Under the pieces are notes generated by a model. The model saw only the letters and a program-made list of their open reading frames with translations, searched no databases and was not told the DNA's origin. From Perlabentimonas sp964490015 (GTDB lineage Bacteria > Bacteroidota > Bacteroidia > Bacteroidales > Tenuifilaceae): a stretch of 64,000 bases of DNA. The DNA lies in NCBI GenBank assembly GCA_964490015.1, contig CAZBBA010000004.1, forward strand, positions 34,325-98,324, in the 5' to 3' direction. Below, piece by piece: positions 51,337-60,833 of this stretch. A program made the position numbers and the translations under genes. Position 1 is the stretch's first letter. Each line of letters opens with the position of its first letter.

Positions 51337-52875
51337 ATGTTAGTAAAAACATACGGTAGTGCTGTACATGGTATAAAGGCAACAACCATAACCATTGAGG
51401 TAAGCGTAGGCCAAGGAATTAACTTCTTTCTGGTGGGGCTACCCGATAACGCTGTTCGCGAAAGCCAACAACGTATTGCCACAGCGTTGGAATCGGTAAA
51501 TCGGAAGATGCCCAAGAAAAGAGTGGTTATAAATATGGCACCCGCCGATATTCGTAAAGAGGGTGCAGCCTACGACCTTCCGCTAGCCGTTGGGATTATG
51601 GCCGCATCGGAAGTAATTAATCCCAGTATGCTTGGGGACTTTGTGATAATGGGTGAGCTGTCGCTCGATGGTTCGGTGCAGCCCATTAAGGGCATACTCC
51701 CCATTGCCATCCAGGCCAGGGAAGAGGGATTCAAGGGCTTAATCATACCCAAAGATAACGCCCGCGAAGCGGCAGTTGTAAACAACTTAGAGGTTTACGG
51801 CGTAGAAAAATTAAAGGAAGTGGTGGAGTTTCTTAACGGCGAAACCACATTAATCCCAACAACTGTTGATACTCGAGCCGAGTTTATCCAGCATGCCAAT
51901 GAGTATGAGGTAGATTTCTCGGATGTTAAGGGCCAGGAAAATGTTAAACGTGCCTTTGAGGTAGCGGCTGCTGGAGGTCATAATTTAATTATGATTGGCC
52001 CTCCGGGTGCAGGAAAAACCATGTTGGCCAAGCGTTTACCCACCATAATTCCTCCACTTACCCTGCGCGAAGCGCTGGAAACCACTAAGATTCATTCTGT
52101 AGCAGGAAAAGTTGATAAAGAAACATCGCTAATGACCCGAAGGCCATTCCGCAGCCCTCACCACACAATTTCGGACGTGGCCCTTGTCGGCGGCGGAACC
52201 TATCCCCAACCCGGCGAAATATCATTGGCGCATAATGGAGTTTTGTTCCTCGATGAGTTACCAGAATTCAAAAGAACAGTTCTTGAGGTTATGCGTCAAC
52301 CGCTTGAGGATAGAGTAATTACCATATCGCGTGCTAAGTTCTCGGTGGAATACCCAGCCTCGTTTATGCTGGTAGCGTCCATGAATCCCTGCCCTTGTGG
52401 GTACTACAATCATCCTGAACGGGAGTGCGTTTGCTCGGCTGGAGTGGTTCAAAAATATCTGAATAAAATATCAGGGCCTCTCCTCGACCGCATCGACATT
52501 CACGTTGAGGTTGTTCCCGTTCCTTTTGAGAAGTTGGCTGAATCGCCGCAGGCAGAGCCCTCTGCATTGGTGAGGGCTAGGGTAGTTAAGGCTCGCGAAA
52601 TACAAGCCGAGCGTTTTATTGAATGGAAAGGTATTTACTGTAATGCCCAAATGAGCAGCAAACTTATTCGTAAGTTCTGTGTTTTAAACGAGGCAGGAAC
52701 CGCGCTTCTCAAAAATGCCATGGAAAGGCTAGGCCTTTCGGCCCGGGCATACGACCGAATTCTAAAGGTATCGCGAACCATTGCCGATTTAGACCGCTGC
52801 GAATCCATAAAACCCGAACATGTTGCCGAGGCTATTCAGTACCGAAGTCTCGATCGCGACACATGGACCGGGTAG
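51337..52875 (+). CDS. YifB/ComM family Mg-chelatase-like AAA+ ATPase
   Basis: 512 residues. An N-terminal Lon-like (ChlI) domain (about 1-165, including MAPADIRKEGAAYDLPLAVG) is followed by the AAA+ core with Walker A GPPGAGKTMLAKRLPTI near residue 222, Walker B VLFLDELPEF near 305 and the C-terminal domain with a four-cysteine cluster (MNPCPCGYYNHPERECVC) near 350. ComM-type proteins are hexameric helicases that promote branch migration in recombination and transformation. A weak -7 box TACCTTTA lies at 51304-51311. It is a single-gene unit. Confidence 0.94.
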   Translation: MLVKTYGSAVHGIKATTITIEVSVGQGINFFLVGLPDNAVRESQQRIATALESVNRKMPKKRVVINMAPADIRKEGAAYDLPLAVGIMAASEVINPSMLGDFVIMGELSLDGSVQPIKGILPIAIQAREEGFKGLIIPKDNAREAAVVNNLEVYGVEKLKEVVEFLNGETTLIPTTVDTRAEFIQHANEYEVDFSDVKGQENVKRAFEVAAAGGHNLIMIGPPGAGKTMLAKRLPTIIPPLTLREALETTKIHSVAGKVDKETSLMTRRPFRSPHHTISDVALVGGGTYPQPGEISLAHNGVLFLDELPEFKRTVLEVMRQPLEDRVITISRAKFSVEYPASFMLVASMNPCPCGYYNHPERECVCSAGVVQKYLNKISGPLLDRIDIHVEVVPVPFEKLAESPQAEPSALVRARVVKAREIQAERFIEWKGIYCNAQMSSKLIRKFCVLNEAGTALLKNAMERLGLSARAYDRILKVSRTIADLDRCESIKPEHVAEAIQYRSLDRDTWTG

Positions 52876-52979
52876 CTATCAAATGGCAATCATCAGAAAA
52901 TCCAACGGTAAATTGTAGTCATTATTAATAAAATTGTACGTTTTTGTTGTAACTTGTGCTGTATTTAACCCATAAAGCC

Positions 52980-55900
52980 ATGAAAAATCACCTTGCCCTT
53001 AGAAGAATTATACTCATCTTGAGTTTGATCTTCGTATTTTCCGAGGGATTTTCTCAAAAAGGGAATCCATACCTTTCGCATTACAGGCTCCCCGATGGGG
53101 TAAGCAATCAGAACTGGGGATTCGCACAGGGACATAATGGGCTTATGTATGTTTTAAACCGAAAGGGTATTTTTTCCTTTGATGGTTTACAATGGGAAAA
53201 CCTTGGAGTCCAGGGACGCCCTATTGCCATTGCCTACAGCAATCAGTTGTTTTACTGCACCGATAAGGGAGTTGGGTATTTTCAACCAAACACTGATGGA
53301 ACCTACTCTCAGCAACTTTTAATAGAAGCATCGGAAAACGATTACTTCTACAAGTTCTCAAAAATCACCAATGGGTTACTAGTAATATCACCCTACACCA
53401 TTTGTCGTATAACCACCGACCCCACTATTAGCTACGACACGCTTTACACCGATAAACGGCCGCAAGTTTTTATATCGGATTTTTTCGAGATTGAAGGTAA
53501 TATATATCACGTAAAAAACAAAGCGCTTATCTACCTGAACAAGCCCGACGGAAGTTACGAGATGCAAGCTGGATTACCCATGGGAGTTGATATGACTTTT
53601 TCTTTTATCCACGGAAAGCACGCATACTTTGGCACAACTAATAATAGGATTTTCAGGTTCGATGGTAATCGTCTCTCGCCTTACGCCATTAAGGATCAAG
53701 CTTACCTCAACGCCAGCGTTCCCACTGGTGGAATGTCGATAGACAGTAAAAGCTTTGTGCTAGCTACGCTAAACGGGGGCTGTCTGGTAATCAACAGCGC
53801 CGATGGGACAACCGAATACACCCTAAACTACATCAACGGCTTGCCCGATGACGAGATCTACTCTATAGGACAAGACAACAGTGGGGGTATCTGGTTATCC
53901 CATGGGATGGGCATTTCGCGCGTTGACCTAAAAATTCCGGTTAGAACCTACGCCTACTACCAGGGACTTAGAGGGAATATACTCTCGGGAACCGAATTCA
54001 ATGGGAAGCTTTACGTGGGTTCGAGTGAAGGCCTCTTTTACCTCGATGAGATTCGCGACTACAAAGCGTTAAGTGTAACGGTAAAACCCAAAACAACAAC
54101 TGTAAAAAAAACCGAACCCGAACCAGTTCAACAGCCTATTGCTCCCCAGGAGGAAACTGTAGAACAGAAGAAAAAAGGATTTCTTACGCGGCTGTTCAAT
54201 CGAAGAGCCGACAAAACGGATGATGCAGCAGAGATTGCACGAACCACGCAGGAGGTAACTCCAGTGAGCATGGAACGCGAGCTGCCTCAGCAAAAGAAAA
54301 CTATCTACCAGCTACAGTCCATAAGACACTCGTACAACAAAGTGACCGGCCTGCAGGGCAAAGTTAGGCAGCTTTTAAAACACAATGGGAAACTTTACGC
54401 CGCCACAAATTTTGGTCTCTACGAGATTACCTCCAGCTCCGCCGAGCTGGTTGTTCGAAACCTCAATATTACATACCTTGCCGTTTCATCGTTAGACGAT
54501 AACATCTTCCTTCTGGGTGCCGACGATGGGGCATATATTGCCACTCCAACCAAGAATAGGTGGAGCATTACCCCTGTTATTGAGGGCGACAACCATTTGG
54601 TGGTTAGCTTTATCCAACTTACACCCAATGAATTCCTTCTTTCCGATGAGTTTGATGTACTCTTGGTGAAAAAGGTTTCATCGTCGAAGTTTGAGGTCGA
54701 AAAAATTTCAATTCCCGGAACGGAGTTTAGCAATCCATTAGTCCGTTGGGTAAATGGCGAAGCCATGGCTTTCAGCTCGAGTGGAGCATATATATTCGAT
54801 ACAAGTGCCCATACCCTTTCGCCCGCCAGCAAATTTGAAATATCATCTTACAACAACATCATTTTCAATCAACCCGATTATACCTGGTTCAAATCGAGCA
54901 AGCAATGGGAATGCCTATCGGCTAGCAATATAATCAGCCTGAATACAAGTTTCCTAAATCTACTCGATAACCCCAACTACATAAGCATTGAGAACGACTC
55001 CACCATACTTATTGTAAACGGGTATTCGCAGGTTTACAGAATTGTATCGTCCAAAGCCGACACAACCATTAAACCCCTTGACATTTTCTTTAAAAGTTTA
55101 AAAGATAAAGATGGCGTTTTGCTCACCAAGGAGAATCTTGAACTCAGCTATTCCAACAATTCACTTAAGGTTCGCATAAGCGCCCCCTCGTACATCAAGG
55201 AGGGATCAGTGGTTTTTCAATACATGATTTCGGGATTAATGGATAGCTGGTCCGAATGGAATAACAATCCAAACCTCGATTTCCCGTTCCTGCCATCGGG
55301 CAAATACAATGTTTCCATCAGAGCCCGAGATATTCTGGGAAATATTAGTAATACCCTCGATTTTGCCGTTGAAATTAAACCTCCATTCTGGCAAACCACC
55401 TGGTTTTACGCCATTTGCCTTGTGTTTATCCTAATTCTTTTTATTGCAATTGTTAGAATCAGGGAGAGAAGCCTTAGGAAGGAGAAGGAAATCCTTGAGC
55501 AAAAAGTAAAGGAGAGAACAAAGACAATTGAGGAGCAAAAGGAGGTTCTTAAGAAACAACGCGACGATCTGGAGATTTACAATAAGGAAATCCTCCAGCA
55601 AAAGGAGGAGATTGAAGCCCAGCGCGATGAGATTGAGGTACAACGTGATCAGATATTCAAGCAGAACGAGGAGATTACCCAGAGCATTGCCTATGCCCGC
55701 AGGATTCAAACCGCAGTAATGCCATCACAGGAAATTGTTAAAGGGCTACTCTCGGAGTACTTTATTCTATTCCGCCCCCGCGATATTGTGAGCGGCGACT
55801 TTTTCTGGATGACCGACAAGAATGAAAACATTATTATAGCCGCTGCCGATTGCACTGGCCATGGTGTACCAGGGGCTTTTATGAGCATGATGGGCGTTTC

Positions 55901-56426
55901 GTTCCTAAACGACATTGTGAATGTGGAGGGCATTACTGAACCTAACCAAATCCTTAGTACACTTCGACAAAAAATCATTACCACGCTTTGGCAAACTGGT
56001 AAAGAGGGCGAATCGCGCGATGGTATGGATATGGCGCTTTGCGTTTTTCAAAAAGATATGAAGAGGGTTCACTTTGCAGGAGCATACAACCCGCTGTACC
56101 TGGTACGGAATGGTGAGTTGACTGAATTCAAGGCCGACAAGATGCCGGTTGGCGTGCATCCCAAGCAGGATATGCAGTTTACGGTTCAGTCTATTGATTT
56201 GCAATTAGGTGACAACCTTTACATTTTCTCCGATGGATTTGTTGATCAGTTTGGCGGCCCCGATGGTCGAAAGTTTATGGCCAAACCCTTTAAGCAGCTG
56301 CTGGCCAACGTTCACAGCCTTCCAATGCCAGATCAGAAGCATCAGTTAGAGGATACCCTGGACAAGTGGCAAGCACACCACGATCAGGTTGATGATGTGC
56401 TGGTGATTGGAATTGCGGTAAGGTAG
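52980..56426 (+). CDS. Membrane sensor: two-component-type beta-propeller, Y_Y_Y domain and SpoIIE/PP2C phosphatase
   Basis: 1148 residues from the ATG at 52980 (a GTG at 52956 is less likely because the signal peptide begins at MKNHLALRR). Order: signal peptide; periplasmic beta-propeller repeats to about residue 695, interrupted by a K/E/P/Q-rich low-complexity stretch near 375-440; Y_Y_Y-type Ig domain about 715-795; one membrane helix near 805-825; a coiled coil of E/K/Q repeats to about 900; and a SpoIIE-type PP2C phosphatase with AADCTGHGVPGAFMSM, YIFSDGFVDQFGG and DDVLVIGIAV. No histidine kinase core is present. It likely senses an extracellular signal and dephosphorylates an anti-sigma antagonist or related Ser/Thr-phosphorylated target, which is not encoded nearby. 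Confidence 0.9.
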   Translation: MKNHLALRRIILILSLIFVFSEGFSQKGNPYLSHYRLPDGVSNQNWGFAQGHNGLMYVLNRKGIFSFDGLQWENLGVQGRPIAIAYSNQLFYCTDKGVGYFQPNTDGTYSQQLLIEASENDYFYKFSKITNGLLVISPYTICRITTDPTISYDTLYTDKRPQVFISDFFEIEGNIYHVKNKALIYLNKPDGSYEMQAGLPMGVDMTFSFIHGKHAYFGTTNNRIFRFDGNRLSPYAIKDQAYLNASVPTGGMSIDSKSFVLATLNGGCLVINSADGTTEYTLNYINGLPDDEIYSIGQDNSGGIWLSHGMGISRVDLKIPVRTYAYYQGLRGNILSGTEFNGKLYVGSSEGLFYLDEIRDYKALSVTVKPKTTTVKKTEPEPVQQPIAPQEETVEQKKKGFLTRLFNRRADKTDDAAEIARTTQEVTPVSMERELPQQKKTIYQLQSIRHSYNKVTGLQGKVRQLLKHNGKLYAATNFGLYEITSSSAELVVRNLNITYLAVSSLDDNIFLLGADDGAYIATPTKNRWSITPVIEGDNHLVVSFIQLTPNEFLLSDEFDVLLVKKVSSSKFEVEKISIPGTEFSNPLVRWVNGEAMAFSSSGAYIFDTSAHTLSPASKFEISSYNNIIFNQPDYTWFKSSKQWECLSASNIISLNTSFLNLLDNPNYISIENDSTILIVNGYSQVYRIVSSKADTTIKPLDIFFKSLKDKDGVLLTKENLELSYSNNSLKVRISAPSYIKEGSVVFQYMISGLMDSWSEWNNNPNLDFPFLPSGKYNVSIRARDILGNISNTLDFAVEIKPPFWQTTWFYAICLVFILILFIAIVRIRERSLRKEKEILEQKVKERTKTIEEQKEVLKKQRDDLEIYNKEILQQKEEIEAQRDEIEVQRDQIFKQNEEITQSIAYARRIQTAVMPSQEIVKGLLSEYFILFRPRDIVSGDFFWMTDKNENIIIAAADCTGHGVPGAFMSMMGVSFLNDIVNVEGITEPNQILSTLRQKIITTLWQTGKEGESRDGMDMALCVFQKDMKRVHFAGAYNPLYLVRNGELTEFKADKMPVGVHPKQDMQFTVQSIDLQLGDNLYIFSDGFVDQFGGPDGRKFMAKPFKQLLANVHSLPMPDQKHQLEDTLDKWQAHHDQVDDVLVIGIAVR

Positions 56427-56447
56427 TTTGAGTGATATCAGTATACA

Positions 56448-56508
56448 TTTAAACGCAAAGCCGCTAAGTCGCTAAATAAATTGGCGTTTTTGCGCCTTAG
56501 CGTTTAAA
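56448..56508. repeat. Imperfect inverted repeat with GCWAAGSCGCWAA units
   Basis: TTTAAACGC at 56448-56456 faces GCGTTTAAA at 56500-56508. Reading each arm inward gives the same degenerate unit (AACGCAAAGCCGCTAA on one arm, AACGCTAAGGCGCAA on the complement of the other). It lies in the 110 bases between the SpoIIE sensor and a convergent gene, so it may serve as a shared terminator or be a dispersed repeat. Confidence 0.55.
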
Positions 56509-56535
56509 CCTCAAAGCAAAAAAATTGAGAGAATG

Positions 56536-57090
56536 CTAATTCTGAATGGTTCTACTCTTAATATCGAAAACGATAAGGGTATCGGCAAAGCCACCTTTTT
56601 CGATGAGTTTCTCCAGCTGTTTTCGGGTTAAGTTTCGTCGATTGTAGTAAAGCTCATTGCCAGAGGCAACCGAGTCGGGTGTGAGATTTAAAACCGATTT
56701 TAGAGTCAACGTATCAGCCTCGCCCAGCCCCTTCACAATAAATTGGTTTTTGTCTTTATATCCAAGGTATACAATCCAGTACCCATTATCCTCCAGCGTA
56801 TTTATAAAGTACCTCTTACCTGCACGCTTAATAACCAGGCTATCGCATAGCCGATGCTCAACCTTTGTGGTTGTATTACCCAGAGAATCGGTGGTGATAT
56901 TTGTCCACGAGTTTTTGTCGATAATATGAATCTCATTCTCGTTATCCTTTGTCCACTTACCTAAAATCTCCTTAGGCATCTGCTTGCTGTTCTTTACGTC
57001 CACGGGTTGTGGCACAGCGAAGAAATGCGTTAAGCAAGATGATAAAATTACTCCCAGGAGGAACGTCGAGATAATGCTTAATCTTTTCAT
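56536..57090 (-). CDS. Lipoprotein of unknown function
   Basis: 184 residues from the ATG at 57090 (MKRLSIISTFLLGVILSSC, a lipoprotein signal with Cys19). A frame-open GTG at 57111 is overlapped by a promoter box. The mature part contains KQMPKEILGKWTKDNENEIH, an opening typical of small lipocalin-like or beta-rich proteins, then mixed charged beta-strands (DKNSWTNITTDSLGNTTTKV). No family is identified with confidence. It is convergent with the SpoIIE gene and has its own promoter. Confidence 0.75.
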   Translation of the reverse strand: MKRLSIISTFLLGVILSSCLTHFFAVPQPVDVKNSKQMPKEILGKWTKDNENEIHIIDKNSWTNITTDSLGNTTTKVEHRLCDSLVIKRAGKRYFINTLEDNGYWIVYLGYKDKNQFIVKGLGEADTLTLKSVLNLTPDSVASGNELYYNRRNLTRKQLEKLIEKGGFADTLIVFDIKSRTIQN

Positions 57091-57110
57091 GGCATATATG
57101 GCTTTACCCA

Positions 57111-57141
57111 CAAATGTATGCTATTCCCGGGTAAAAGTCAA
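57111..57141 (-). promoter_or_regulatory. Promoter for the 56536-57090 lipoprotein (-33 and -7)
   Basis: On the minus strand TTG (57141-57139), a 20-base gap, then TACATTTG (57118-57111), 20 bases ahead of the ATG at 57090. It overlaps the alternative GTG start at 57111. Confidence 0.55.
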
Positions 57142-57146
57142 TGATA

Positions 57147-57179
57147 TACAAAAAAAGAGCCGGGACACCCCGGCTCTTT
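57147..57179 (-). terminator. Intrinsic terminator after the membrane pyrophosphatase
   Basis: An 11-base-pair stem AAAGAGCCGGG / CCCGGCTCTTT with a 4-base loop, and on the minus strand it is followed by a run of seven T. It sits about 22 bases after the pyrophosphatase stop. Confidence 0.88.
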
Positions 57180-57201
57180 CGGTAAAAAAGATAAGTATTA
57201 T

Positions 57202-59388
57202 CTACAAGATATGGTACGAAACGGCTACCCCAACAGTAACAACAGAGGCCATTACCATAAGCTTAATCAGGATGTTTAAACTAGGGCCCGAAGTGTCCTT
57301 AAACGGATCGCCAACGGTATCACCAATTACGGTTGCCTTGTGAGCATCGGAACCTTTCCCGCCAAAGTTGCCCTCCTCAACGTACTTTTTGGCGTTGTCC
57401 CAAGCGCCACCAGCATTAGCCATAAATATAGCCAATGCAAAGCCGCTGGAGATGGTACCAAGCAGCAAACCTGCAATCCCAGGAACACCAAATACGATAC
57501 CCACAACAACAGGGATAAGAAGTGCGATAAGCGATGGGGTTAACATCTCGCGCTGCGCGCCTTTGGTCGAAATCTCAACGCAACGGGCGTAATCGGGCTC
57601 AGCTTTCCCCTCCATAATACCAGGGATATCGCGGAACTGACGACGAACCTCGTCAACCATTTTCTGAGCAGCACGGCCTACGGCATTCATGGTCATACCG
57701 CTAAAGAGGAATACAGCCATAACACCAATAAATAGCCCTACAATCACCATTGGATTCATAAGGTGAATCTCGTAGTGCTGAACAAAATCGATGAATTTTG
57801 CATCAATAGCTTTAACACCATTGATCAACTCATCTGGCCTATCCAAAAACTTCACGTACATCATCCTAATCTCCTCAAAGTACGAGGCCAAAAGGGCAAG
57901 TGCAGTTAGGGCAGCGCTACCAATGGCAAATCCTTTACCCGTTGCAGCGGTAGTATTTCCTAGAGCATCAAGAGCATCGGTGCGCTTACGAACCTCAGGG
58001 CCCAAGTGGCTCATCTCAGCGTTTCCACCTGCGTTATCGGCAATTGGCCCGTAGGCATCGGTGGCAAGAGTAATACCTAAAGTTGAAAGCATCCCAACAG
58101 CAGCAATACCAATTCCGTATAGACCAAAGTTTAAGCTATCTGAATCAAATTTAAAGCCAGTGGCAAAGCCAAATGCTAGGGTAATAGCCACAACAATAAT
58201 TCCAAGTGGTACAGCAGCCGAAACCAAACCGGTACCAACTCCACTAATAATTACAGTTGCAGGCCCTGTTCCACTTGCCTCTGCTATCTTTTGAGTTGGA
58301 CGGTAAGCCGATGCTGTAAAATACTCGGTTGATTGTCCAATGGCAATACCAGCAACAAGACCAACAATTATCGATCCCCAAATACCCATATCAAGCCCTA
58401 AGAATTTTAGGATAAAATACGAGGCCACAACTATAAGTGCAGCGCTAACATTTACGCCAAAACCAAGCGATTTTAGCAGCTGTTTCTGCGTAGCACCTTC
58501 CTTGGTGCGAACAAGGAAAACACCAAGAATTGAAAGCATTGTCCCCACAGCAGCAATAACCATAGGAGCAATAACCGCATTGTTCTGTAGCGGACTATTT
58601 ATGTAGGCAGCAGCACCCAAAAGTGCCGACGCTAGAATTGAAGCAGCAAACGATTCGAAAAGGTCGGCGCCCATACCTGCCACATCGCCCACGTTATCGC
58701 CTACGTTATCGGCAATGGTAGCGGGGTTACGGGGGTCATCCTCGGGGATATTGGCCTCTACCTTACCCACAAGATCAGCACCCACATCGGCAGCCTTGGT
58801 ATAAATACCACCACCCACACGGGCAAATAGAGCCTGGGTAGATGCACCCATACCGAAGGTAAGCATTACGGCAGTAATGGTCATAAGCTTATATCCACCG
58901 TCCATTTCGGGGATAAAGTAGTTAAGCACGATAAACCAGATGGAGATATCGAGCAGAACCAAGCCCACAACAACCAGTCCCATTACGGCACCGCTTCGGA
59001 ATGCCAATCTCAAGCCAGCGTTAAGCGATTCCCTACAAGCATTGGCAACGCGGGCCGAGGCAAAAGTGGCCGCTTTCATGCCAAAAAAACCGGCTAAGCC
59101 CGAGAATGCGCCGCCGGTGATAAATGCAAAAGGCACCCAGGGGTTTTGCACTCCTAAACCGTAGGCCAGAATCGAGAAGATTACGGTTATTACCAGAAAA
59201 ACAATAATTACAATCTTATACTGCTGCCTAAGATATGCTCCAGCACCCTTGCGAACGTGCGCAGCAATCTTTTTCATAGTATCTGTCCCCTCATCTGCTC
59301 GCATCATTTGAGCAAAAAACCTCCAGGCAAATGTTAATGCCAAAATGGAGGCTGCGGGAACTAACCAGAACATTGGGTTTCCAATCAT
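57202..59388 (-). CDS. hppA: K+-dependent membrane-bound pyrophosphatase (Na+/H+ pump)
   Basis: 728 residues, about 16 membrane helices. It hydrolyses PPi and pumps cations out of the cytosol. Catalytic motifs: DVGADLVGKVEANIPEDDPR and DNVGDNVGDVAGMGADLFE near residues 200-240, TDAYGPIADNAGGNAEMSHL near 440, and EGKAEPDYARCVEIS near 590. The GNTTAATGKGFAIG motif has alanine where K+-independent enzymes carry lysine, which indicates K+ dependence. Whether Na+, H+ or both are pumped cannot be decided here; related Bacteroides enzymes include Na+,H+ types. It is a single gene with a strong terminator downstream. Confidence 0.94.
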   Translation of the reverse strand: MIGNPMFWLVPAASILALTFAWRFFAQMMRADEGTDTMKKIAAHVRKGAGAYLRQQYKIVIIVFLVITVIFSILAYGLGVQNPWVPFAFITGGAFSGLAGFFGMKAATFASARVANACRESLNAGLRLAFRSGAVMGLVVVGLVLLDISIWFIVLNYFIPEMDGGYKLMTITAVMLTFGMGASTQALFARVGGGIYTKAADVGADLVGKVEANIPEDDPRNPATIADNVGDNVGDVAGMGADLFESFAASILASALLGAAAYINSPLQNNAVIAPMVIAAVGTMLSILGVFLVRTKEGATQKQLLKSLGFGVNVSAALIVVASYFILKFLGLDMGIWGSIIVGLVAGIAIGQSTEYFTASAYRPTQKIAEASGTGPATVIISGVGTGLVSAAVPLGIIVVAITLAFGFATGFKFDSDSLNFGLYGIGIAAVGMLSTLGITLATDAYGPIADNAGGNAEMSHLGPEVRKRTDALDALGNTTAATGKGFAIGSAALTALALLASYFEEIRMMYVKFLDRPDELINGVKAIDAKFIDFVQHYEIHLMNPMVIVGLFIGVMAVFLFSGMTMNAVGRAAQKMVDEVRRQFRDIPGIMEGKAEPDYARCVEISTKGAQREMLTPSLIALLIPVVVGIVFGVPGIAGLLLGTISSGFALAIFMANAGGAWDNAKKYVEEGNFGGKGSDAHKATVIGDTVGDPFKDTSGPSLNILIKLMVMASVVTVGVAVSYHIL

Positions 59389-59585
59389 TGTGTTAGTTTT
59401 AAGTTTAGGTTTATAAGTAATTTATTCTGATGCCGAAATTAAGCGCGATACAGTACAATCACAAATTTTTGGAACATTTTTTTACAGCTATTTTGCCTAC
59501 ATGTTTTTGAGCATACTGTAAAACAATGTTTTAATAAACGCAAAAAAATGCATCTATCTATATTAGCGTAAGTGATAGGCAAATA

Positions 59586-59620
59586 ACAAATATTGCCGTA
59601 AGTTGTTTAACTCACGGCAA
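59586..59620 (-). terminator. Terminator hairpin downstream of prfB
   Basis: TTGCCGTAAGTT (59593-59604) and AACTCACGGCAA (59609-59620) form a 12-base-pair stem with one G-U pair around a 4-base loop; the minus-strand tail is TATTTGTTATTTG. It is about 60 bases past the prfB stop. Confidence 0.6.
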
Positions 59621-59679
59621 CAATATTATCACAACACTCAGTTTATGAGGAAATACTAGGGAAATGATACGTGAATCGG

Positions 59680-60772
59680 TTAGTACTCGGCGCCAAACTG
59701 CATTAGGTACTCTTTGATAAACGAGCTGAGCTCTCCATCGAGCACATCATTCACATTGCCGGTTTCGTGGCCAGTTCGCACATCCTTAACAAGTTTATAG
59801 GGATGTAGAACGTAATTCCGAATCTGCGAACCCCACTCAATTTTAAGCTTTTTCCCCTCTATCTCGGCCTGTTTTTCCTTGCGCTTGCGCAGCTCTAACT
59901 CGTAAAGATGGGCTTTTAAAAGGCGCATGGCGTTCTCGCGGTTGTTGTGCTGCGATCGGGTTTCGGTATTCTCTACCACAATTCCGGTGGGGATATGGTA
60001 AAGGCGCACACCTGTTTCCACTTTATTCACATTCTGCCCGCCCGCACCGGAGGAGCGGTAGGTGTCCCACTTTACGTCGGCTGGATTCACCACAATATCA
60101 ATGGAATCGTCAACTGCGGGAGCCACAAATACCGATGCAAACGATGTGTGCCGCTTGCCGTTGGAGTTAAAGGGTGAAATGCGCACCAGGCGGTGCACGC
60201 CATTCTCGCCCTTAAGGAAACCATAAGCCAGATTTCCCGAAAACTCGATGGTTGCCGATTTTATGCCAGCCTCATCGCCCTCAAGCATATCCACAAGGGT
60301 AGTAACGAACCCGTTGCGCTCGCCCCAGCGCAGGTACATACGCATAAGCATCTCGGCCCAGTCCATGCTATCGATTCCTCCAGCACCAGAATTTATCTTA
60401 AGGATTGCCCCTAGCTTATCCTCCTCGTGGCGGAGCATATTCATCATCTCGAGGTCGCCAAGGCGTTCCATCGTGGTTTGATAGTGTTGCTCAACCTCAG
60501 CCTCGGAACCCTCGCCCTCCTTGCAAAAATCGTAAATAACCTGCAGATCATCAACCAGGCCCTTTACCTCGGCGTAGGATGTGATCCACTGCTTAATCTC
60601 GGCAATTTTTTTTAGCTGTTTTTCGGCCTCGGTGGGGTTATCCCAGAATGTGGGATCCTGCGATTTCTGCTCCTCCTCGTCGAGCGTTATGGTTTTGCTA
60701 TCGATGTCAAAGATGCCTCCTCAGCGCTTCCATGCGCTTAACCAACTCCTTGATATGATCGGTGGTAATCAT
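59680..60772 (-). CDS. prfB: Peptide chain release factor 2, with programmed +1 frameshift
   Basis: RF2 of about 363 residues encoded in two frames. Translation starts at the ATG at 60772 (MITTDHIKELVKRMEALRRHL) and meets an in-frame TGA at codon 22 (60709-60707). Shifting +1 at CTT-TGA-C (60712-60706) continues as DIDSKTITLDEEEQKSQDPT to the stop at 59680. An AGGAGG sequence (60721-60716) lies 3 bases before the CTT, the same spacing as in E. coli prfB. The main frame has the RF2 specificity motif SPF (RISPFNSN) and the catalytic GGQ (SSGAGGQNVNKVE). It recognises UGA and UAA. A -7 box is at 60796-60803. PrmC, its modifying enzyme, is at 37683-38543. Confidence 0.95.
60706..60721 (-). promoter_or_regulatory. 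prfB frameshift site (recoding signal)
   Basis: On the minus strand AGGAGG, then CAT, then CTTTGAC. The SD-like sequence and the slippery CTT before a TGA stop match the autoregulated RF2 recoding signal: low RF2 slows termination at TGA and favours the +1 shift. Confidence 0.92.
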
Positions 60773-60795
60773 TGCTTATCTCTTTATTTAGGGCA

Positions 60796-60803
60796 CAAAG
60801 GTA
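60796..60803 (-). promoter_or_regulatory. -7 promoter box for prfB
   Basis: The minus strand reads TACCTTTG, an exact TAnnTTTG match, 24 bases ahead of the ATG at 60772. Confidence 0.5.
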
Positions 60804-60833
60804 GTGAAAAAGGGCGAAAATGATATTGTTTTG

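Noticed and set aside
60706..60712. prfB pseudogene by in-frame TGA
   Set aside because: The TGA is part of a complete frameshift signal with SD-like sequence at the correct spacing, and the downstream frame is intact.
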